A stretch of DNA of 12,460 nucleotides from UBA724 sp964229545 (GTDB lineage Bacteria; Bacteroidota; Bacteroidia; Flavobacteriales; Flavobacteriaceae): NCBI GenBank assembly GCA_964229545.1, contig CAXRDP010000068.1, positions 1-12,460 on the forward strand. The letters run 5' to 3'. Made by a program: the position numbers and the translations under genes. The notes below the pieces were generated by a model, which saw nothing but the letters and a program-made list of their open reading frames with translations, was not told where the DNA came from and made no database searches. Within the stretch, counting starts at the first letter, position 1. Each line of letters opens with the position of its first letter. This document shows, piece after piece, positions 6,804-12,460 of this stretch.

Positions 6804-7816
6804 TAGAAAGGTTTAAAGGTGAGACCGAAAAAACTTGAGTTGCCTGCCACAGTATGTCGTGTGTGACTATATTGAAACCTGAATCTTCTGATATTGAGAC
6901 CGAAACCTACAGACAAACCCGAAAAATTTCTTTGGTCCAAGATACGCAATTCTGTTGCGCGCAAAAAATTATATCCTAACTGAACTGAAAAAGAACGCTC
7001 AGGAAATAGTTCTGCACCCAACACCAAATGCCGAGATAGCTCTGCTAGAAAGCTCGGAGATTGGTTGTTAGGATTGCCGTTAAGGTCAAGTTGTGCTTGG
7101 TTGGGATTCACAAAAGCCAGATCCCAACGCTCTAAATGTTGAACACCCAAATGCCAACGCAATGGCAAATAAGTCAATTCGTTAGAAACCCCAAAATTCA
7201 CAGAAAAAGGGAGTTGTTCACGAACTTCGTCATAGGTCGTTATTTGGGTTCCTATATTCTTGGCTACCAATGCAAAGCGCAGTTTGTTATTGAAAGGCTG
7301 ATAATAGAGACCCAAATCTGATGTCAAACCCCAAGAGTGGTATTGCTCCAGAGAAGAACTAATGAGACTGAGGCGTAGACCCGCATACAAGTTGGGCCCT
7401 AAAAGATAATGGGCATAGGAAACTCCCAAAGCCACTTCGCTCCCAGAAAAGGTGCCTGTTTGGGTACCCAATTCGTCTCGGGCATCAAAAGAACCATAAT
7501 GGATGTAGCGCACATCAAACAACAAAGCTTTTTGGCGGTCAATCCCTATGACATAGGCTGCCGTTCCGCGGTTGATGCCTGCAAAATAGGGTTCAATATT
7601 GAGCGTAAATTGCCCTGAAGACTGCGCAGAAACCAACGCCGGATTGGCCATAGCAGCCTCAATGTCTGTGTCAGACAATGTGGTAGTAACCCCACCTAGT
7701 GCAGCATGCCTTGGACTGGGAAGGAGTTCCAAGAATTGGTACGTGTAATCACCTCCTATTTGTGCATTTGCGTGAAACACAAACCAAACAGAACAAAAAA
7801 CACACAAATTACGCAT
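6800..7816 (-). CDS. porQ: Type IX secretion system protein PorQ
   Basis: PorQ is an outer-membrane beta-barrel protein of the type IX secretion system. In Porphyromonas gingivalis it belongs to the PorU-PorV-PorQ-PorZ attachment complex that processes cargo and anchors it at the cell surface. I start it at the ATG at 7816, giving 338 residues with signal peptide MRNLCVFCSVWFVFHANA before QIGG. A TTG 27 nt upstream would add nine residues ahead of the signal peptide. The first mature segment, YQFLELLPSPRHAALGG followed by DIEAAMANPAL, is typical of the PorV/PorQ family. The rest alternates amphipathic strands rich in Tyr, Phe and Gly and ends in FGLTFKPFY, with a terminal aromatic as in barrel proteins. 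Linkage to cmk is also known in P. gingivalis. PorV is the closest alternative but is usually longer. Confidence 0.88.
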   Translation of the reverse strand: MRNLCVFCSVWFVFHANAQIGGDYTYQFLELLPSPRHAALGGVTTTLSDTDIEAAMANPALVSAQSSGQFTLNIEPYFAGINRGTAAYVIGIDRQKALLFDVRYIHYGSFDARDELGTQTGTFSGSEVALGVSYAHYLLGPNLYAGLRLSLISSSLEQYHSWGLTSDLGLYYQPFNNKLRFALVAKNIGTQITTYDEVREQLPFSVNFGVSNELTYLPLRWHLGVQHLERWDLAFVNPNQAQLDLNGNPNNQSPSFLAELSRHLVLGAELFPERSFSVQLGYNFLRATELRILDQRNFSGLSVGFGLNIRRFRFQYSHTRHTVAGNSSFFGLTFKPFY

Positions 7817-7840
7817 GGAGATTGACACGAAGCTATAACG

Positions 7841-7872
7841 CAAATATGACCTAATTATTTGGTAGAGACCAA
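7841..7872 (-). promoter_or_regulatory. Possible porQ-cmk promoter overlapping the lon 3' end
   Basis: On the minus strand CATATTTG (7848-7841) matches the TAnnTTTG -7 element except for its first base. TTG (7872-7870) lies 21 nt upstream, an acceptable spacing. It would start transcription around 7835, about 18 nt before the porQ ATG. The element straddles the lon stop codon at 7857-7855. Such degenerate matches arise by chance, so porQ may equally be expressed only by read-through from lon, 38 nt upstream, with no terminator between them. Confidence 0.3.
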
Positions 7873-10311
7873 CGATTTGACCGCAGAGCGACTGGTAATG
7901 GCCAATTGCAACACATCCAACATATGAGTGACATAGTGAAACTGAAGTCCTCTCAGGTACTTTGGATCGATCTCGGCAACATCTTTTTCATTTTCACTAC
8001 TCAAGATGACTTCCTTGATGTTGGCGCGCTTGGCAGCCAATATTTTCTCTTTGATGCCTCCCACGGGAAGCACCTTGCCGCGAAGGGTAATCTCTCCCGA
8101 CATGGCCAATCTGTTTTTTACACGTTTTTGGGTTATGGCCGACACCAAAGAGGTTAGCATTGTAATCCCTGCGCTTGGCCCGTCTTTGGGAGTCGCACCC
8201 TCAGGAACATGGATGTGAAAATTACTCTTTTTAAGCTGCTCGGCATCTATGCCCAACTGATCTGCATACGACTTGATGAATTCCAAGGCAATGGTTGCCG
8301 ATTCCTTCATTACCTTACCAATATTACCGGTAATATTCAACGCCCCAGAACCGGGAGTAAGCAATGACTCTATGAATAAAATATCGCCCCCCATACGGGT
8401 CCATGCCAATCCGGTAACCACCCCCGCTACTTTGTTGTTTTCATATTGGTCACGCAAGAGTTTAGGCGCTCCTAGAATGGCTTCTAAATCTTCTTTGTTT
8501 ACCTCTGCCTGTATTGCTTCCTCCATCGCAATACACTTGGCAGTATGTCGCACAAGCTTGGCAATTTGCTTGTCTAGACCACGAACACCGGACTCTCTTG
8601 TATAACCCGAGATAAGCTGAGCCAAAGCAGAACGACTTACTTTCAAATCTTCTTTGGTAATACCGTGTTCTGCAATCTGTTTGGGCAAGAGGAACTTGGC
8701 ACCAATATTAACCTTTTCTTCAAGCGTATATCCACTTACATCAATAACTTCCATACGATCTAACAAGGCAGGCTGTATGGTCGAAAGGGTATTGGATGTC
8801 GCAATAAACAACACTTTGGAGAGGTCGTATTCCATCTCCAAAAAATTATCGTGAAAGGCCGTGTTTTGCTCCGGATCCAATACTTCCAACAAAGCGGATG
8901 AAGGGTCCCCTTGATAGCTTTCAGACAGTTTATCAATTTCATCCAAAATAAATACGGGGTTAGAAGTGCCGGCTTTTTTCAGGTTTTGAATGATGCGTCC
9001 GGGCATGGCACCTATGTAGGTTTTACGGTGTCCACGAATTTCCGCTTCATCGCGCATGCCACCCAAAGAAATTCGGACATATTCCCTACCCAAGGCTTCA
9101 GCTATAGATTTCCCCAAAGAGGTTTTTCCTACACCTGGAGGGCCAGTTAAACACAGAATAGGTGATTTCATGTCTTTGCGCAATTTCAATACAGCCAGAT
9201 GCTCTATGATGCGTTTTTTAATCTTGTCAAGTCCGTAATGGTCACGATCTAGGATGCGTTGGGCTCGTTTGAGATCAAATTTGTCTTCGGAGTAGCTATC
9301 CCAAGGCAAATCCAAATACAATTCTAAATAATTGCGCTGTACACCATACTCGGCCACTTGAGGATTCATTCGTTCCAGTTTGGCCAACTCTTTGTCAAAA
9401 TGTTCCTGAATTTTCTTTGACCATTTTTTTTCTTGCGCTCGGATACGCATTTCTGCTACCTCTTGGTCGTAAGAAACCCCACCCAATTCTTCCTGAATGG
9501 TTTTGATTTGCTGGTGTAGGAAATACTCGCGTTGTTGCTGGTCTAAGTCGTTTCGCACACGGGACTGAATGTCATTCTTCAGCGAAAGCTTTTGAAACTC
9601 CATGTCCATGTGTTTCAAACACAATAGGGCGCGTTCATGAAGCTGATTGGTCTGCAAGATTTTTTGTTTGTCAGCAACGTCCATGTCCATATTGGACGAA
9701 ACAAAATTGACCAAAAAACCATCGCTCTGTATGTTTTTTATAGCAAAAGAAGCTTCTGAAGGAATATTAGGGCTTTGGGATATAATCTGTAGCGATAGAT
9801 CCTTGATAGAGTCTATAGTAGCTGCAAATTCTTTGTCACCCTCTTCAGGACGCTCCTCTTTAAGCTCCGATACGGAAGCCTTCAGATAGGGTTCTTCTGA
9901 GATGTAAGAATCGATTTGAAATCTTTTTTTACCCTGAAGAATGACCGTTGTATTGCCATCAGGCATCTGGAGCACTCTTAATATACGTGCTAAGGTACCC
10001 ACCCGAAACAAATCTTTTTTTCCCGGTGATTGAACTTCTCTGTCTTGTTGAGCGACCACCCCTATGAGTTTGTTGGTCGCATTGGCGTCTTTAATCAGCT
10101 GAATCGACCTATCACGCGATGCTGTAATCGGAATCACAACACCCGGAAAAAGAACGGTGTTTCGAAGCGGAAGGATAGGGATGATTTCCGGAACCGGCTC
10201 TTTGGAGATTACCTCTTCATCATCAGTAGTCATCAATGGAATCAGGTCTGCGTCTTCTTCTAAATCTTCTAAAGAAAGATTGGCAAGTGAAATAAGCTTA
10301 GATTGCGCCAT
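7855..10311 (-). CDS. lon: ATP-dependent Lon protease (LonA type)
   Basis: Lon is a cytosolic hexameric AAA+ serine protease that degrades misfolded and short-lived regulatory proteins. I start it at the ATG at 10311 (MAQSKLISLANLSLEDLEEDADLIPL), giving 818 residues, slightly longer than E. coli Lon (784). The substrate-binding LAN domain begins near residue 45 (PILPLRNTVLFPGVVIPI). A coiled-coil-rich middle follows, around 255-325 (QQQREYFLHQQIKTIQEELGG). The AAA+ module has Walker A GPPGVGKT at 390-397 and Walker B VFILDEID at 453-460. The protease domain has catalytic Ser713 in PKDGPSAG and Lys756 in GGIKEK, with the same 43-residue spacing as E. coli Ser679 and Lys722. All key residues are intact. 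It heads the run lon-porQ-cmk-rpsA and is divergent from the head-GIN gene. Confidence 0.98.
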   Translation of the reverse strand: MAQSKLISLANLSLEDLEEDADLIPLMTTDDEEVISKEPVPEIIPILPLRNTVLFPGVVIPITASRDRSIQLIKDANATNKLIGVVAQQDREVQSPGKKDLFRVGTLARILRVLQMPDGNTTVILQGKKRFQIDSYISEEPYLKASVSELKEERPEEGDKEFAATIDSIKDLSLQIISQSPNIPSEASFAIKNIQSDGFLVNFVSSNMDMDVADKQKILQTNQLHERALLCLKHMDMEFQKLSLKNDIQSRVRNDLDQQQREYFLHQQIKTIQEELGGVSYDQEVAEMRIRAQEKKWSKKIQEHFDKELAKLERMNPQVAEYGVQRNYLELYLDLPWDSYSEDKFDLKRAQRILDRDHYGLDKIKKRIIEHLAVLKLRKDMKSPILCLTGPPGVGKTSLGKSIAEALGREYVRISLGGMRDEAEIRGHRKTYIGAMPGRIIQNLKKAGTSNPVFILDEIDKLSESYQGDPSSALLEVLDPEQNTAFHDNFLEMEYDLSKVLFIATSNTLSTIQPALLDRMEVIDVSGYTLEEKVNIGAKFLLPKQIAEHGITKEDLKVSRSALAQLISGYTRESGVRGLDKQIAKLVRHTAKCIAMEEAIQAEVNKEDLEAILGAPKLLRDQYENNKVAGVVTGLAWTRMGGDILFIESLLTPGSGALNITGNIGKVMKESATIALEFIKSYADQLGIDAEQLKKSNFHIHVPEGATPKDGPSAGITMLTSLVSAITQKRVKNRLAMSGEITLRGKVLPVGGIKEKILAAKRANIKEVILSSENEKDVAEIDPKYLRGLQFHYVTHMLDVLQLAITSRSAVKSLVSTK

Positions 10312-10492
10312 AAATAGAGTGTCATTTTGTCGGTTTGCATATGGAACGAGAAATATTGTCAGTACATACGACGGCTTTTCCCATATAGCCACACACATTA
10401 ACATTTACATTTATACTTTTTCAATATCCATGCCAAGGATGTAACAAAAATCCCAATCAATCGTTTTAATGTAAACTCAAATTCTTATTATC
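10312..10492. other. Divergent intergenic region, lon / head-GIN gene
   Basis: This 181-nt AT-rich gap separates two divergent start codons and must hold or border promoters for both. On the plus strand TACATTTA (10406-10413) and TACTTTTT (10414-10421) are each one base off the TAnnTTTG -7 element, but neither has a TTG at the right distance upstream. On the minus strand I found no convincing match. No CIRCE-like inverted repeat or other heat-shock operator is visible upstream of lon. I see no small ORF or RNA gene here. Confidence 0.5.
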
Positions 10493-11236
10493 ATGAAAAC
10501 AATTGTTTCTATTTTGTTATTGGGTATGGTGGTCGGCCATGCACAATGGACCAAGAAAATCAAAGGCAATCAAGAACTGATTACCGAAACCCGACAAACC
10601 CCAGACTACGACAAAATCCACGTGGTCTCTTTTTTTGATGTGATATTGGTAGAAGGCAAAGAAGGTCAAATCACGCTTGAGGGTGAATCCAATTTGCTAC
10701 CCTATATCGAAACTGAAGTACGAAAAGGAAAATTGACCATCGATGTCAAAAACAATGTCTCTCTAAGACCCAGCCGAAATCATGACATAACCATCACGGT
10801 CCCTATTGAAGAAATCAGCGGGCTAAGTCTTACTGGTTCGGGCGATATTGAAAGTGATTTTACCCTCAAGACAGAAAACATAGACCTCAATTTGGTGGGT
10901 TCTGGAGATATTGAGCTTTCTTTGGATTCAGGAATTGTGGTGGCAGATATTATCGGTTCAGGAGACATCACCTTGTCAGGCAACAGCAAATCGTTTAAAG
11001 GCAAGGTTACCGGATCTGGAGATTTGGATGCCAAAAATCTAAAATCCAAGGGAGTGAAAGTTTCTATTTTGGGTTCCGGAGATGCCGATGTGTATAGCTC
11101 AGAGCACTTGGAAATAAAGGTCTTAGGTTCTGGGGATGTACAATACAGCGGTGACCCTTACACCATAGAAATTTCAAATCACAGCAGTAGTAAGATCGTG
11201 AAAAAACGTGTGGTTAAGTCTCGATCAGAGGACTGA
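10493..11236 (+). CDS. Secreted head-GIN domain protein (DUF2807)
   Basis: This is a 247-residue exported protein of unknown precise role, from the family named putative auto-transporter adhesin, head GIN domain (PF10988), which is abundant in Bacteroidota. A signal peptide is evident (MKTIVSILLLGMVVGHAQ, likely cut after HA). There is no lipoprotein cysteine, so it is probably periplasmic or released. A family-typical start (YDKIHVVSFFDVILVEGKEGQITLEGESNLLPYIETEV, given here only as residues about 39-76) leads into six GSGD turns at residues 115, 136, 155, 174, 194 and 212. Their spacing of 18-21 residues fits rungs of a right-handed beta-solenoid. The C-terminus is short and basic (KIVKKRVVKSRSED), with no transmembrane anchor or T9SS C-terminal domain. 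It overlaps the convergent transporter gene by 12 nt. Function cannot be read from its neighbours. Confidence 0.85.
   Translation: MKTIVSILLLGMVVGHAQWTKKIKGNQELITETRQTPDYDKIHVVSFFDVILVEGKEGQITLEGESNLLPYIETEVRKGKLTIDVKNNVSLRPSRNHDITITVPIEEISGLSLTGSGDIESDFTLKTENIDLNLVGSGDIELSLDSGIVVADIIGSGDITLSGNSKSFKGKVTGSGDLDAKNLKSKGVKVSILGSGDADVYSSEHLEIKVLGSGDVQYSGDPYTIEISNHSSSKIVKKRVVKSRSED
10835..11137 (+). repeat. Six GSGD-centred coding repeats in the head-GIN gene
   Basis: GSGD occurs six times at intervals of 21, 19, 19, 20 and 18 residues, usually followed by a short hydrophobic strand (DIE, DIT, DLD, DADV, DVQ). Each copy is spelled with a different set of synonymous codons, so the repeat exists at protein level but is poorly conserved as DNA. 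It fits one turn per solenoid coil. Confidence 0.8.
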
Positions 11237-12460
11237 CTGCACTTGCTTTTTGTGCATACGACGCAACAACAACGCACCTATTAGAAAGAACGCCAAAAAG
11301 AATAGGATAGCATTGCGCATGCTTCCTGTAAGTTGGTCTATCGTGCCATAGAGTACCATTCCGATAACGATACCGATTTTTTCGGAAACATCGTAAAAAC
11401 TAAAGTATGAGGTAGTGTCTTCGGTGTCTGGTATGAGCTTTGAATATGTCGAGCGTGCCAAAGCCTGTATGCCCCCCATGGACAGACCCACCAAACCTGC
11501 AGCTATGTAAAACTGCAAAGGCGTAACCACAAAATAGGCATATACGCACAGGGCAACCCATACAAAGTTTAGAAAAATCAATACGGGTACATTTCCGAAC
11601 CGTTCCGAAAACCTAGCAGTCAGCATGGCACCGATGATGGCTATCAACTGAATGATCATTATACTCACAATAAGACCCATGGTTTTTTCGCCTTCTCCCC
11701 AAGCCACTTCTTGTTCACCAAAATAGGCGGCCACCAACATCACCGTTTGTAGGGCCATACTAAACACAAAAAACGCCCCTATATAGCGCTTCAGATGCGG
11801 TAGCCCCGACAAACTGTTCCACACAGAGCGCAATTCTCTGTAGCCATTCAGTATGATTTCATTGGTCAACACATTGTCTTTGTTGCCACGCGGTAAAAAC
11901 CGAAAAGCGATTTGGCTAAACCCAATCCACCAAATTCCAACAGAAATAAAAGAATATTTCATGGCTTTCATTGCTGCCTCCCCCTCTGTGCCTGTGATAC
12001 CAAACCAATGCGGGTTCAAAACCATGGCTAGGTTGAATAATAGCAAAATCACACTGCCCACATAGCCCATAGAAAAGCCCAAAGCACTGGCACGATCCAT
12101 TTGTTCGGGATGGGCAATATCTGGAAGGTAAGAGTTGTAAAACACCAAACTCGACCAAGCCCCCACGGATGCCAAAAAGTAGAATAGCAAGCCCAAATAA
12201 ATACTTTCCAACTCAAACCAGTACAAACCCGCGCACGACAAGGCTCCGAGGTAGCAAAAAAATTGCATAAAGCGTTTTTTGTTACCCATATAATCTGCAA
12301 TACCAGAAAGTATTGGTGAAATCATGGCCACCAAAGCAAAAGCCGCCGCGGTGGTATAGCTAATCAAGGCCGTGTTTTTCATAGATTGCCCAAGAAAATC
12401 AATGTATAAATCATCACCAAACAGAGCACCATAGTAGATGGGAAAAACAGTGGAAGTAAT
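11225..12460 (-). CDS. UMF1-type major facilitator transporter (N-terminus beyond window)
   Basis: This is an inner-membrane MFS protein resembling the UMF1 / Atg22-like family (PF11700), whose bacterial substrates are mostly unknown. The frame stays open to the window edge: 26 more residues (ending LFGDDLYIDFLGQS) precede the internal Met at 12382, so 411 residues are visible and the start is missing. The visible part holds the end of TM1 (TVFPIYYGALFG) and about eleven further hydrophobic segments. The loop after TM2 reads SGIADYMGNKKRF, an MFS motif-A-like sequence. Family hallmarks near the end are GGIQALARSTYSKLIPD and TSYFSFYDVSEKIG, then TM12 and a basic tail RRMHKKQVQSVL. It ends 12 nt inside the convergent head-GIN gene. 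The substrate cannot be deduced. Confidence 0.88.
   Translation of the reverse strand: MTSTVFPIYYGALFGDDLYIDFLGQSMKNTALISYTTAAAFALVAMISPILSGIADYMGNKKRFMQFFCYLGALSCAGLYWFELESIYLGLLFYFLASVGAWSSLVFYNSYLPDIAHPEQMDRASALGFSMGYVGSVILLLFNLAMVLNPHWFGITGTEGEAAMKAMKYSFISVGIWWIGFSQIAFRFLPRGNKDNVLTNEIILNGYRELRSVWNSLSGLPHLKRYIGAFFVFSMALQTVMLVAAYFGEQEVAWGEGEKTMGLIVSIMIIQLIAIIGAMLTARFSERFGNVPVLIFLNFVWVALCVYAYFVVTPLQFYIAAGLVGLSMGGIQALARSTYSKLIPDTEDTTSYFSFYDVSEKIGIVIGMVLYGTIDQLTGSMRNAILFFLAFFLIGALLLRRMHKKQVQSVL

Noticed and set aside
10312..10404. 31-residue hydrophobic N-terminal extension of Lon from an ATG at 10404
   Set aside because: It could look like a membrane segment, but Lon of this type is cytosolic and MAQSKLISLANLSLEDLEED is a normal family start. 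The extension is most likely the untranslated region.
10312..10492. Heat-shock type operator (CIRCE or similar) upstream of lon
   Set aside because: No matching inverted repeat is visible on either strand, so no regulation by such an operator can be claimed.
11236..11256. TGCAC / GTGCA inverted repeat just after the head-GIN stop, considered as a terminator
   Set aside because: The stem has only 5 bp with a 9-nt loop and no T-tract after it, and it lies within the transporter coding end.
1..12460. An undescribed defence, mobile or biosynthetic system
   Set aside because: All sizeable coding regions fall in known families with intact motifs, and gaps are short. No phage, transposon, toxin-antitoxin or defence signatures are present.

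Overview
This window looks like ordinary chromosomal DNA from a member of the Bacteroidota, most likely class Flavobacteriia. Three things point there: a six-S1-domain ribosomal protein S1 with flavobacterial wording, the type IX secretion gene porQ next to cmk, and a promoter of the TTTG / TAnnTTTG type in front of rpsA. Start regions are A-rich and lack Shine-Dalgarno sequences, which also fits the phylum. Every sizeable coding region is assigned to a known family. I see no mobile element, CRISPR array, tRNA, rRNA or previously undescribed system.

Left part, plus strand (1-4093): the end of a leucine biosynthesis operon, leuA (5' end outside the window), leuC, leuD, leuB. Gaps are 12 nt, 1 nt and an 8-nt overlap, so the genes are surely co-transcribed. 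Together they convert 2-oxoisovalerate to 2-oxoisocaproate: LeuA condenses it with acetyl-CoA, LeuCD isomerises the product, and LeuB oxidises it. The LeuA is a short form without the usual C-terminal leucine-sensing domain. A compact hairpin at 4095-4116 lies between the convergent leuB and rpsA and probably terminates both.

Middle part, minus strand (4138-10311), in transcription order: lon (ATP-dependent protease), porQ (type IX secretion attachment complex), cmk (CMP kinase), rpsA (ribosomal protein S1). porQ and cmk overlap by 4 nt, with a TTG start for cmk. rpsA has its own well-matched promoter and a leader of about 107 nt with potential RNA structure. This leader is the most interesting regulatory stretch here.

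Right part: a 181-nt divergent intergenic region separates lon from a plus-strand secreted head-GIN (DUF2807) protein with six GSGD repeats. That gene runs convergently into, and overlaps by 12 nt, a minus-strand UMF1-type major facilitator transporter whose first residues lie beyond the window end.
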